Source: JAAYDI01 sp052034005 (GTDB lineage Bacteria > Planctomycetota > Planctomycetia > Pirellulales > Pirellulaceae). Taken from it: a DNA stretch of 64,000 bases. Below, in pieces: positions 9,092 to 17,703 of the stretch (the first letter of the stretch is position 1; each line of letters opens with the position of its first letter). Under the pieces are notes generated by a model that saw only the letters and a list, made by a program, of their open reading frames with translations, searched no databases and had not been told where the DNA came from. The position numbers were made by a program, and so were the translations under genes. The stretch covers positions 96,063-160,062 of the forward strand of contig JBPOJB010000043.1 in assembly GCA_052034005.1 (NCBI GenBank), given 5' to 3'.

Positions 9092-11937
9092 TGGCCGCTG
9101 ACGTTCGGACAACCGCTCAACGCGCACGGTCCGCGGCGCTCTTTCCGCGCCTGCGAGCCGCCGGTTGCCTGCTGATCCTCGGGGCGGCCCGCGTACTGGG
9201 AGCGGACGGCACGTCAACCGACGTGCCGGAGAACCTGGCCCCGCGCGCGGCGATTACAGCCAGCTCGACCTACAGCGACCAGTATCTCGGCCAGTTCGTC
9301 GCCGATGGCGTGGTGCCCGCCGCGATGTGCTGTGCGGATGTCGGCCGCGCCTGGTGTGCCGAAGGGAACCACCATCCGGACGGGGTGACGCTGACCTTCA
9401 CCTGGCCCGAGCCGGTGTCCGTGACGGAACTCGCCTACTTCGGCCGAACCGCCTGGCAATGGGAAGAGAACTGGCGGGACTACGAGGTCTATACGGCGCT
9501 GGACCAGCCGCCGATCGCGGCGGGGCAACTGCGGCCGGGACACGGTCCCCAGCGCATCCGACTGCCGGATCCGATCCGCACGTCGTCACTGACGCTGAAG
9601 TTCCTGAGTTCTTACGGCGGGTCGAATCCAGGCGCCTCCGAGATCCAGGTGTTCGCCGCGCCGCTGCCCGACTCCGCGTATGACGCGTTCACGCCGCCGG
9701 CGCCTGTGACCTCAGCCGTCGTGGAATCCACGCTGCCCGAGAGCGCGCCGTTGGCCGAGCGTCTGACGCGCGGCGACTGGGGATTCACACGGCTCGTCGT
9801 CGTGCAGCGCGCGGCAATCGAGCCATCCCACGTCTACACCTATCACGTGGAAGGGCAGACGCCGGGCGGCGGCCTCTACCTGGTCGACCTGGCCGGCGGC
9901 ACACCGCGCTTGACGCAGTTGGTCGATGCCTCGGCCGGACTGATCCTCGACGCCAACGTCTCCTACGACGGCACCACCGTGCTCTTCAGCTGGAAGAGGA
10001 CGATGCAGGACAAGCTCCAGTTGTTCACGATCAACGTGGATGGGACCGCGCTGACTCAGCTGACCGACCACGATTCGAACAACCTCAACGCGTGCTGGCT
10101 GCCCGATGACTCGATCGCGTTCCTGTCGGATCGCAAGCCGGCGTTCGCCTATTGCTGGACTTCAACCACACCCATCCTGTACCGGTGTGATCGCGATGGC
10201 GGCAACGTCCAGCGGCTCTCAGCCAACTATCTCAACGATTTCACGCCTTCGGTGATGGAGGACGGGCGGATCATCTACAGCCGCTGGGAGTACGTGGATC
10301 GTCCGGCGATCCCGATCCAGAGCCTGTGGACGATCAACCCGGACGGCACGGGGCTGGCCGGTTTTTTCGGCAACCGCGTGTTGAGCCCGGCCACGTTCAT
10401 GGAGTCGCATGAGATCCCGGGGACCGGCCAGGTGTTGTGTGTGTTGACATCGCATAACGGGCCTTGTCGGGGCGCGATCGGCATGGTGGATCCCGCACGG
10501 GGCGCCAATGCCCAGGAGGCGATCCGGAATGTGACGCCCGAAGTCGACGTGGGGCTGGTGGATCGGGGGGACGGCAATCACATTCGCGGGCCGTACGAGA
10601 GTCCGTTTCCGGTGGATGACCAGTATTTCCTCGTGTCCTGCGCCGGGACCCTGCTGATCCGCGACTATCGCGGCACGCAGCAGGCCACGATCCTGCGCCG
10701 GCAGGACGCGCTGGGCTATTACACAGCGCGGCCGGTCCTGGCGCGGAGGCGACCGGCATCGCGCTCGTCGACCTATCACCCCACAGACGGCCCCTGGGCG
10801 TCGGTCCTGGTCGAGAATGTCTACAGGGGGCTGGAATCCTACGCCGAGGCCGGGACGATCGTGCAGATCGCCGTGGTGCAGGAGATCGAGAAGAGCAAGT
10901 TCGCCGACGTCAGCCGCCGCGCGTTCGGATTCCAGTTCCCGGTCGTCTCGTGCGGCGCGACCTACGCGCCCAAGAAGGTCTGGGGGTTCGCCAGCGTCGA
11001 GCCCGACGGCTCGGCACATTTCCGAGTCCCGGCACAGGTTCCCATTTACTTCATGGCCCTGGACGCGCAAGGGCAAGCCATCCAGCGGATGCGCAGCTTC
11101 ACGCATCTGATGCCGGGCGAGCAACAGAGCTGCGTCGGGTGCCATGCCGATCGGAATTACGTGACGCCCGACGTGACGGCGCGCCCCCTGGCAGCGCGGC
11201 GCCCGCCCCAGGACCTCACGCCGCCCGAGTGGGGCGTCTGCGGATTCAGTTATCCGCATATCGTGCAGCCGGTGCTCGATCAATACTGTGTCGAGTGCCA
11301 CAATGCCCAGGCGCCGGAAGGGGGTGTGGACCTGAGCGGCGACCTGACCGATTTCTTCAACGTCTCGTACGAGACACTGGCGCGGCAAGGCAACCCGGGC
11401 GAGAACCCCTACACGAAGTGGATCCCGACCTACAACGGCCTGGAGGCCAACATCCTGCAGATCACACCCGGTTACTGGGGCTCGCCGGCCAGCAAGCTGG
11501 CCCACATCGTGCTCTCCGGACACCCCGACGAGGCGGGCCGACCGCGTGTCGCGGTGGATCCGCCCAGCCAGCGCCGTGTGCTGACCTGGATCGACCTGAA
11601 CGTGCCCTACTATGGCACCTCCGAGTCCAACAACATCGAGCTGATCGGCTGCCGGCAGATGGTCCCCGGCGACCTGGACCAGGTGCTCACGCAGGTGATC
11701 GCGCGGCGCTGTGCGTCCTGCCACGAGCCCGTGCGACCGGAATACACACGCATCACGAACGTCGAGCACAACTCGTTCCTGCTCGCCCCGCTGGCGCGCG
11801 CAGCGGGGGGCAGCGAACGCTGCGGCAGGCCGGTCTTCGGTTCGAAGGACGACCCGGATTACCAGGCGATCTTGAGGACTTTCAAAGCGTTGGACCCGTT
11901 GTTCAAGTCGAGCCCCCGTGCGGACATGGTCAATTGA
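9091..11937 (+). CDS. HzsA-related multihaem protein 1: discoidin-like domain, beta-propeller and three CXXCH motifs
   Basis: This 948-residue exported protein starts at the ATG overlapping the DUF1080 stop. A signal peptide covers roughly residues 1-45. Residues 50-190 resemble an F5/8 type C domain. A TolB/PD40-type propeller follows, with repeated SYDGTTVLFSW and DGRIIYSRWEY blades. The C-terminal part has three haem c motifs: CVGCH at 681-685, CVECH at 733-737 and CASCH at 874-878. Propeller plus di-haem architecture is that of the hydrazine synthase alpha subunit and its non-anammox relatives, called HzsA-related. No HzsB/C or hydroxylamine-oxidoreductase-like partner is present, so hydrazine synthesis is unlikely. 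It is probably a periplasmic redox enzyme or sensor linked to the flanking carbohydrate genes. The third CXXCH is an extra compared with the two paralogues. Confidence 0.85.
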   Translation: MAADVRTTAQRARSAALFPRLRAAGCLLILGAARVLGADGTSTDVPENLAPRAAITASSTYSDQYLGQFVADGVVPAAMCCADVGRAWCAEGNHHPDGVTLTFTWPEPVSVTELAYFGRTAWQWEENWRDYEVYTALDQPPIAAGQLRPGHGPQRIRLPDPIRTSSLTLKFLSSYGGSNPGASEIQVFAAPLPDSAYDAFTPPAPVTSAVVESTLPESAPLAERLTRGDWGFTRLVVVQRAAIEPSHVYTYHVEGQTPGGGLYLVDLAGGTPRLTQLVDASAGLILDANVSYDGTTVLFSWKRTMQDKLQLFTINVDGTALTQLTDHDSNNLNACWLPDDSIAFLSDRKPAFAYCWTSTTPILYRCDRDGGNVQRLSANYLNDFTPSVMEDGRIIYSRWEYVDRPAIPIQSLWTINPDGTGLAGFFGNRVLSPATFMESHEIPGTGQVLCVLTSHNGPCRGAIGMVDPARGANAQEAIRNVTPEVDVGLVDRGDGNHIRGPYESPFPVDDQYFLVSCAGTLLIRDYRGTQQATILRRQDALGYYTARPVLARRRPASRSSTYHPTDGPWASVLVENVYRGLESYAEAGTIVQIAVVQEIEKSKFADVSRRAFGFQFPVVSCGATYAPKKVWGFASVEPDGSAHFRVPAQVPIYFMALDAQGQAIQRMRSFTHLMPGEQQSCVGCHADRNYVTPDVTARPLAARRPPQDLTPPEWGVCGFSYPHIVQPVLDQYCVECHNAQAPEGGVDLSGDLTDFFNVSYETLARQGNPGENPYTKWIPTYNGLEANILQITPGYWGSPASKLAHIVLSGHPDEAGRPRVAVDPPSQRRVLTWIDLNVPYYGTSESNNIELIGCRQMVPGDLDQVLTQVIARRCASCHEPVRPEYTRITNVEHNSFLLAPLARAAGGSERCGRPVFGSKDDPDYQAILRTFKALDPLFKSSPRADMVN

Positions 11938-11953
11938 AGGAGATCGTCACACC

Positions 11954-13834
11954 ATGTTACGTTGCCATCGAACCTCGTGTTGTGTCGCCTGTATCGCGCT
12001 GTGTCTGAGCCTCGTCGCCGGGTCCAGGCCGGCGTCGGCGCAGCCCTCGTCGGCACCCCCGCCGCGGATGCTGGACTTCCTGGCTGCCCGGAGCGCGCGG
12101 ACCTGGCCGCACGTCCCGCGCAAGGTGCTCGCGTTCTACTACACCTGGTATGGGCGGCCCGAGCGCCACGGCCAGTGGGTGCACTGGGGCCGCGTGGACG
12201 ACGCGAACCACGACATCTCGGAAGCGACGCACTATCCCGTGCTGGGCGCTTATGACTCGCACGACCCGACCGTTATCGATCAGCACATCGAGCTGGCCAA
12301 GGCGCACGGGGTGGACGGGTTCATCTGCACCTGGTGGGGGCAGAACACGTTCGACGACCGAGCGCTCGTGCAGGTCCTCGAGCGCGCCGGGCGGAAGGAC
12401 TTTGCGGTGAGCATCTATTGGGAGACGGCGCCCGGCAAGGGGCAGGACCAGGTGGATCGGGCGGTCCGCGACCTGTTATATGTGCTCGAGCGCTACGGCT
12501 CACACCCCGCCTTCCTGAAAGTGGACGGCAAGCCGGTGCTCTTCGTCTACGGGCGCGTGATGAATGAAGTGCCCACCCAGCAGTGGCCCGTCATCATGGC
12601 CGAAGTGGAGCGGCGGTATCCCACCGGCTGCCTGCTGATTGCCGACGGCTATAGCCAGCTCAACGCGCGGCTGTTCGACGGCGTCCACACCTATAACATC
12701 TGCGGATCGGTACAGGGCAAGGAGAAGGCAGGGCTGCGCGAATGGAGTCGCGACAGCTTTCAGAGTGCAGTCCGTTTGGCCAAGAGTGCGGGAAAGGTCT
12801 CCTGCATCACGGTCATCCCCGGGTACGATGACACGAAGATCCGCACGCCGGGATTGACGGCCTTGCGGGAGGGCGGGAACACTTACCAGGTGCTGTGGGA
12901 AGAGGCGATCCGCGCCGACCCCGACTGGGTGCTGATCACATCCTGGAACGAGTGGCACGAAGGATCGGAGATCGAGCCGAGCTGGGAGGACGATGATCAA
13001 TACATCAAGCTGACCGGCCGCTACGCGGCGCAATTCAAGGCGACGCCCGTGAGCGCTGTCGCGGCGGGTGACCGCGCGACCGGTATTCCGGCCGAGATAT
13101 CGGCCGAGCTTGGCAAGCTCTTCGGCGACCGGCCGCCCCTGGCCGTGCTGCCCGGCTATACGGGCGATGCGGTGTTCTGGCTCGCCGACGCGGGCGTGCC
13201 GCTCGAAGAGCTGACCTGGGAAGACGTCACGTCCGCCGACCGGTTCAATGCCCGGCGCTACCGCATCGCGGTCTATGCGGGGTACGAGGACTATCGCCAG
13301 ACGCTGCACGAGCACGCCGATGTGGACCGCGGCCTCGTGCGCTATCTCGAAGAAGGCGGGCTGCTCCTGGCGCTGCCGAGCGGCCCGTTCCCGTTCTACT
13401 ACAACGAGCATCGGACGGCGGTCCACGCGGCGCGCCAGTTCGGCTTGCCCGTGGAGGGCGGGACCGGCGATCCGCGACAGGCGCCGACCGGCTGGGAACA
13501 TCCGCCCGCCGGCCTGACCTTCACGTTCGAGTTCAATACGGAGTTCATACACAGCGTTCCTCCGCGCGCCGCGTTTCCACTGGACGGCGACCTGCGCTGG
13601 CGCCCCATGACGGCCCAGGGGCTGGCGGAAGGCGATACCTACATCTCCCTGGCCCGGCTCACCGATCAGACCGGCCGGTACTGGGGTGACGGCATCGCAT
13701 ATGTCGAGCACCGGGTGACTGCGCCCCGGAACGGGAAATGCCTCTACGCCTGGATGCGCATGATCGATGTGGCGGAACGCAATCAAATGCTGTTCGACCT
13801 CCTGAAGCTGGCCGCGGCCCAGGCGGGCCCGTGA
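11954..13834 (+). CDS. Secreted GH99-like glycoside hydrolase with C-terminal ThuA/GATase-like domain
   Basis: The likely start is ATG 11954, with AAGGAG at 11937-11942 just after the previous stop. The 626-residue product has a signal peptide ending around SRPASAQPS. Residues 55-370 match the GH99-like barrel (endo-alpha-mannosidase type): VLAFYYTWYGRPERHGQW at the N end, then GVDGFICTWWG, and the signature SWNEWHEGSEIEPS near residue 340. The last 230 residues read like a Rossmann or glutamine-amidotransferase-like fold that often follows such barrels. It is the third gene of the DUF1080, HzsA-related, GH99 operon. Endo-acting mannosidase activity on mannan or N-glycan-like substrates is a family-based guess. 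Confidence 0.83.
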   Translation: MLRCHRTSCCVACIALCLSLVAGSRPASAQPSSAPPPRMLDFLAARSARTWPHVPRKVLAFYYTWYGRPERHGQWVHWGRVDDANHDISEATHYPVLGAYDSHDPTVIDQHIELAKAHGVDGFICTWWGQNTFDDRALVQVLERAGRKDFAVSIYWETAPGKGQDQVDRAVRDLLYVLERYGSHPAFLKVDGKPVLFVYGRVMNEVPTQQWPVIMAEVERRYPTGCLLIADGYSQLNARLFDGVHTYNICGSVQGKEKAGLREWSRDSFQSAVRLAKSAGKVSCITVIPGYDDTKIRTPGLTALREGGNTYQVLWEEAIRADPDWVLITSWNEWHEGSEIEPSWEDDDQYIKLTGRYAAQFKATPVSAVAAGDRATGIPAEISAELGKLFGDRPPLAVLPGYTGDAVFWLADAGVPLEELTWEDVTSADRFNARRYRIAVYAGYEDYRQTLHEHADVDRGLVRYLEEGGLLLALPSGPFPFYYNEHRTAVHAARQFGLPVEGGTGDPRQAPTGWEHPPAGLTFTFEFNTEFIHSVPPRAAFPLDGDLRWRPMTAQGLAEGDTYISLARLTDQTGRYWGDGIAYVEHRVTAPRNGKCLYAWMRMIDVAERNQMLFDLLKLAAAQAGP

Positions 13835-13879
13835 CGAACGGTATCAGCGCGCACGCTGGAGCGGAGCGGCGAGGCGAGT

Positions 13880-13885
13880 TACACT
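13880..13885 (+). promoter_or_regulatory. Possible -10 box TACACT upstream of the first Gfo/Idh/MocA gene
   Basis: TACACT lies 48 nt before ATG 13934, the same spacing as the stronger -10 boxes in this window. There is no convincing -35. This is weak evidence on its own. Confidence 0.3.
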
Positions 13886-13933
13886 GATGGCTGCCCTGTA
13901 CATACCCGGTCGTAGATTGGAGGCTGCCCTGCC

Positions 13934-15304
13934 ATGCCAGAGAGAACAACCGGCACTGCCCGCATTTCGTCACGTCGCACGTTCCTGGCCCGGACTGCGG
14001 TGGGAGTCACGGGGCTCGCGGCCCTTGGCCGGCTGTTGCCGGTCCATGCGGCCCCTCAGCCGACCGACATGGAGGTGAAGATCGGCCTGATCGGCTGCGG
14101 CGGCCGCGGCACGGGCGCCGCTTTGGACGCATTGGGCGCGGCCACGAAAGTCATTTATCCGGCAGCCGGCTATCACACGGAAGATGTCGCCGACGGGGCG
14201 ACGATCGCCCGGCCCAATATCAAGGTGGTGGCGCTGGCGGACCTGTTTGAAGACCGGCTGACCAGGTGCCGCGAGCAGCTGGCGATCCTGGGCATCCACA
14301 TCCCGCCCAACCGGTGCTTCACCGGCTTCGAGGCCTACCAGGCGCTGCTGGAACTGCCCGAGGTGAATTACGTGATCCAGGCCACGCCGCCCCACTTCCG
14401 CCCCCGGCATCTGATGGCGGCGATCGAGGCCGGCAAGCATGTGTTCATCGAGAAGCCCGCGGCTGTGGATCCCGCGGGCGTGAAGCTGGTCATGGAAGCC
14501 GGCAGACTGGCCCAGGAGAAAGGGCTCGGCATCGCGGCCGGCACGCAGCGGCGCCACTCGCTCCCGTATCGCGAGACGATCCGGCGCATCCAGGACGGCG
14601 CGATCGGCGAGATCGTCTATGCCAAGTGCTACTGGAACGGCGGTGAGATCTGGGTGATCGAGAAGCAGCCGCAGTGGAGCGACATGGAGTGGCAGCTTCG
14701 CAACTGGAACTACTTCACATGGCTGGCCGGCGATCATATCGTGGAACAGCACGTGCATAACCTCGACGTCATGAACTGGGTCCTCGGTACGCACCCGCTT
14801 AGGGCCGTGTCCGGCCTGGGCGGACGCCAGGTGCGTGTGGACCCGAAGTACGGCAACATCTTCGATCACTTCGCTGTCGAGTTCGAGTATCCCAATGGCG
14901 TGTCGATGTTCAGCCAGTGCCGTCAGATCAACGGCTGCCTGGACAAAGTGGATGAATTCGTCATGGGCACCGCCGGCGTGAGCAACTGCCACAGCCAGAT
15001 CCGCCCCAAGACCGGCACGCCTTGGCGGGTGCCACAGGAGACTACGAGGCAGGATCGGCCGTACGAACAGGAACATCTGAACCTGATCGCCAGCATCCAG
15101 GCCGGCAACCCGATCAACGAGGCGCAAGCCGTGGCCGAGAGCACCCTGACGGGGATCATGGGGCGCGAGGCCGTGTACAGCGGCCAGGCGATCACTTGGG
15201 ATGCGGCCATGCAGTCGACGATGCGTCTGGGCCCCGACACGTACGAGTTCGGCCCCTATCCGACACCCGACGTCGCACGGCCCGGCATTTACCAGTTCAG
15301 CTAG
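13934..15304 (+). CDS. Tat-exported Gfo/Idh/MocA family oxidoreductase
   Basis: This 456-residue protein starts at ATG 13934 after GGAGG at 13919-13923. It opens with a twin-arginine signal, SRRTFLARTAVGVTGLAAL. The Rossmann domain has IGLIGCGGRGTG near residues 54-65, and GKHVFIEKP supplies the family's catalytic Lys region. The C-terminal half has the substrate-binding helix HVHNLDVMNW. The cofactor should be NAD(P)(H), bound before folded export by the Tat system. The expected reaction is oxidation or reduction of a sugar hydroxyl or carbonyl in the periplasm, as in glucose-fructose oxidoreductase or glycoside 3-dehydrogenase. It resembles the gene at 38882 more than those at 17420 or 43756. 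It is followed after 49 nt by the DJ-1 gene, probably in one operon. Confidence 0.92.
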   Translation: MPERTTGTARISSRRTFLARTAVGVTGLAALGRLLPVHAAPQPTDMEVKIGLIGCGGRGTGAALDALGAATKVIYPAAGYHTEDVADGATIARPNIKVVALADLFEDRLTRCREQLAILGIHIPPNRCFTGFEAYQALLELPEVNYVIQATPPHFRPRHLMAAIEAGKHVFIEKPAAVDPAGVKLVMEAGRLAQEKGLGIAAGTQRRHSLPYRETIRRIQDGAIGEIVYAKCYWNGGEIWVIEKQPQWSDMEWQLRNWNYFTWLAGDHIVEQHVHNLDVMNWVLGTHPLRAVSGLGGRQVRVDPKYGNIFDHFAVEFEYPNGVSMFSQCRQINGCLDKVDEFVMGTAGVSNCHSQIRPKTGTPWRVPQETTRQDRPYEQEHLNLIASIQAGNPINEAQAVAESTLTGIMGREAVYSGQAITWDAAMQSTMRLGPDTYEFGPYPTPDVARPGIYQFS

Positions 15305-15353
15305 GCGCGCACCAGACTCGATCATGACCATTCATTCCTTGAGGAGGACGGAC

Positions 15354-16040
15354 ATGGACCACAACGCGGATCGACTTGTGACCCGCCGTCGTCTGATGAC
15401 GGCCGCGCTGGGCACGACCGGGATGGCCGCGCTGGCCGGCGCGCCGGGCACCGCGGCGGCGGCCGCGCGGCGCGAAGGTTCGCTGCCGGGCAAGAAGGTG
15501 CTGATCGCCATCGGCGATTTCAGTGAGAGCATGGAGACCTATTACCTGGTGTACCGCCTGGTGGAAGAAGGCGTCACGCCGGTGGTCGTTGCCGCCGCGA
15601 AGAAGACGCTCCAGTTGGTCGTGCATGACTTCGATCGGCAGTACACCAACTACACCGAGAAGCTCGGCTATCTGATCCAGACGGACCTCGCGTACGACGA
15701 CGTGCAGGCGGCCGACTATCACGCATTGCTCGTGCCGGGCGGCCGCGGACCGGAAGAGATCCGCCAGTACGCGTCGGCGCTGGATATCACCCGTTATTTC
15801 CTGGACCACCGGTTGCCGGTGGGCGCGATGTGCCACGGCCCGCAACTGTTGTACGCGGCGCGTCCCTTGACCGGGCGTCGCATCGCCGCGTACGCGGGCA
15901 TCCGCGCCGACGTGGAAGCCGCCGGCGCCACCTACGTCGACGAACCGGTCGTCGTCGATGGACCGCTGGTCACGTCCCGCGGCTGGCCCGACCTGCCGTA
16001 CTTCATGCCCAAGTTCCTGGACGTGCTCGCACAGGCCTAG
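15354..16040 (+). CDS. Tat-exported DJ-1/PfpI family protein
   Basis: ATG 15354 follows GAGGAGG at 15341-15347. The 228-residue product has a twin-arginine signal (TRRRLMTAALGTTGMAALAG) and then the DJ-1/PfpI alpha/beta fold starting at KKVLIAIGDFSESME. The nucleophile elbow is AMCHGPQLL with Cys160, and LVPGGRGPEEIR is the conserved preceding loop. The family includes glyoxalase III/deglycase-like enzymes and intracellular proteases. Export by Tat is unusual and suggests a role in the periplasm next to the oxidoreductases, for example handling reactive carbonyl products. That role is an inference. It is co-directional with the upstream Gfo/Idh/MocA gene and convergent with the next one, with only 9 nt between stops. 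Confidence 0.87.
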   Translation: MDHNADRLVTRRRLMTAALGTTGMAALAGAPGTAAAAARREGSLPGKKVLIAIGDFSESMETYYLVYRLVEEGVTPVVVAAAKKTLQLVVHDFDRQYTNYTEKLGYLIQTDLAYDDVQAADYHALLVPGGRGPEEIRQYASALDITRYFLDHRLPVGAMCHGPQLLYAARPLTGRRIAAYAGIRADVEAAGATYVDEPVVVDGPLVTSRGWPDLPYFMPKFLDVLAQA

Positions 16041-16049
16041 CGGGTCCGC

Positions 16050-17420
16050 TCAGTATTCGCGATCGATCACGATCCCCGGCTGGGGCACGGGATACTTGCC
16101 GTCGGGACCCGGCATCAGCGGGGAGGGTGAGTCGGCGGTAAGCCGATCGACCTCGGGTGCGAACTCGTGGGTCAGGTTGAGGATCTGGTCGTAAGTGACG
16201 ACCTGCCCCGTGTGCGCTGCCATCCGCCCCATGGAACTCACCAGGCTCGCTTCCGTGCCCCGTTTCGTTTCGTTGTAGGGTTGGTCCTGGCGGATGGCCA
16301 CCAGGAAGTCATCCCACTCGGCAACGTAGGGGTCGGGCTCAGGCGGCGGGAACTGCCAGACCAGCGCGTCGGCTGACAGGTCCTGCCGACGATAGATGGC
16401 TGTCTTGGACGGCGTGCCCGCCCCGATCGAAATGACGGCCTGACATTTGCTGCCGTGCACGTAGCTCCCGAACTGCTCATAGCAGCGGTCGATGCAGCGC
16501 CCGAAGAGGAACAGCTTCGTACCGTCTCGGAACGTGTACTCCACCGAGTAGTTGTCGAAGTTCTGGTCGACGGCATCCAGCCGATAATGCCGGCCGCCGC
16601 TCGCCTGCGCTTCCACCGGCCATTCGCCTTTCATCCAACAACACTCGTCGATGTTGTGGATATAGAAGTCGCTGTAGCAGCCGCCGCTGGCCCACAAATA
16701 GCTGTGGAAGTTGCGGACCTGGTACATCAGGTCGGAGATGTTGTCCGGCTTGGGCGGCGACAGGAACGAGCCGATGGGCCCGTGCATGCGATAGGCGCGC
16801 AACGCGATGATGTCGCCGATCTCGCCCGCCTTGATCCGTTCGTGCAGCGCCCGGCGGGCCCGACAGTGACGCCACATCAAGCCGACGGCGACCTTCAGGT
16901 TCTTCTTGACCGATTGGTCCGCCAACGCCAACATCCGCCGCGTCGACGGCCCGTCCACCGTGACCGGCTTCTCCATGAAGACGTGGAGCCCCTTCTCGAT
17001 CGCGTAAGCGAAGTGCACCCAGCGGAATGCCGGCGGCGAAGCGAATATCGCAATGTCGCCCGGCGACAGGCAGTCCATGGCGTGCCGGTACCCGTCGAAA
17101 CCCACGAACTTCCGCTCGTCCGGCACATCCATCTGGCCGGCATACATCTGGCTGAGACTGTCGAAGCTGCGCTTGAGCCGATCGTCAAACACGTCAGCCA
17201 TCGCCACGAGCTTGACCGGTCCGCCTTGCGCGACCATCGCGTTGCCCACGGCGCCGGTCCCGCGACCCCCGCACCCGATGAGCGCGATGCGGATCGTGTT
17301 GTTCTCACGCGCGTAGACCTGCGGCACGACCATCGTGGCCAGCGCCGAAGCCGCGGCGGCCTGGCCGGCACTCTTGAGGAAATCGCGGCGGGACGTGAAG
17401 CGGCGGCGGGGATCGTTCAT
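16050..17420 (-). CDS. Tat-exported Gfo/Idh/MocA family oxidoreductase
   Basis: This 456-residue protein is read from ATG 17420, preceded by a GGAGAG ribosome-binding site on the minus strand. The frame extends 28 codons upstream, but no ribosome-binding site supports that. The twin-arginine signal is TSRRDFLKSAGQAAAASAL. IALIGCGGRGTGAVG is the dinucleotide loop, GLHVFMEKPVTVDGP the EKP motif, and HNIDECCWMKGEWP the later conserved helix. Family members oxidise or reduce sugars with NAD(P). It is transcribed away from the methyltransferase gene, leaving a 283-nt divergent gap. GATAAT (plus-strand coordinates 17513-17518) is a candidate -10 about 93 nt upstream of the start. Substrate is unknown. 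Confidence 0.92.
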   Translation of the reverse strand: MNDPRRRFTSRRDFLKSAGQAAAASALATMVVPQVYARENNTIRIALIGCGGRGTGAVGNAMVAQGGPVKLVAMADVFDDRLKRSFDSLSQMYAGQMDVPDERKFVGFDGYRHAMDCLSPGDIAIFASPPAFRWVHFAYAIEKGLHVFMEKPVTVDGPSTRRMLALADQSVKKNLKVAVGLMWRHCRARRALHERIKAGEIGDIIALRAYRMHGPIGSFLSPPKPDNISDLMYQVRNFHSYLWASGGCYSDFYIHNIDECCWMKGEWPVEAQASGGRHYRLDAVDQNFDNYSVEYTFRDGTKLFLFGRCIDRCYEQFGSYVHGSKCQAVISIGAGTPSKTAIYRRQDLSADALVWQFPPPEPDPYVAEWDDFLVAIRQDQPYNETKRGTEASLVSSMGRMAAHTGQVVTYDQILNLTHEFAPEVDRLTADSPSPLMPGPDGKYPVPQPGIVIDREY

Positions 17421-17609
17421 GATAGGTTCTCTCCAAGGTCCAAATCGACGGGACGCCGCGGGCGGCAGAGCGCCGCACCGGCGCGCGGCACGGACAGACG
17501 ACACTGCTCCCTATTATCGCCACCCAGACTCCATTCTCAATCAGCCGCCCGCCCGAAACTTCCTGGAACACATGTGGTTTAGCTTTCAGAGCCGTGCTAC
17601 CGTGTAAGT

Positions 17610-17626
17610 CCACTCGGCCCGAGTGG
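17610..17626 (+). repeat. Leader hairpin, copy 2 (CCACTCG-GCC-CGAGTGG)
   Basis: Seven-base perfect arms and a GCC loop match the hairpin at 2361, but the closing pair is reversed by compensatory change. It lies in the leader of the methyltransferase gene and is followed by a second, longer hairpin at 17658-17680. Confidence 0.55.
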
Positions 17627-17657
17627 GCCGGATGCGGGAGTTCGTGAACCACGACCC

Positions 17658-17680
17658 GGTCCAGGCCGGGGGCCTGGACC
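17658..17680 (+). repeat. Inverted repeat GGTCCAGGCC-GGG-GGCCTGGACC
   Basis: Ten-base perfect arms with a GGG loop end 23 nt before ATG 17704. The right arm also occurs at 2377-2386 directly after hairpin copy 1, so the two leaders share both modules. A role as leader attenuator or as an intergenic repeat is possible. Confidence 0.5.
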
Positions 17681-17703
17681 TACACAAACAGAAAGGCGCC
17701 CTA

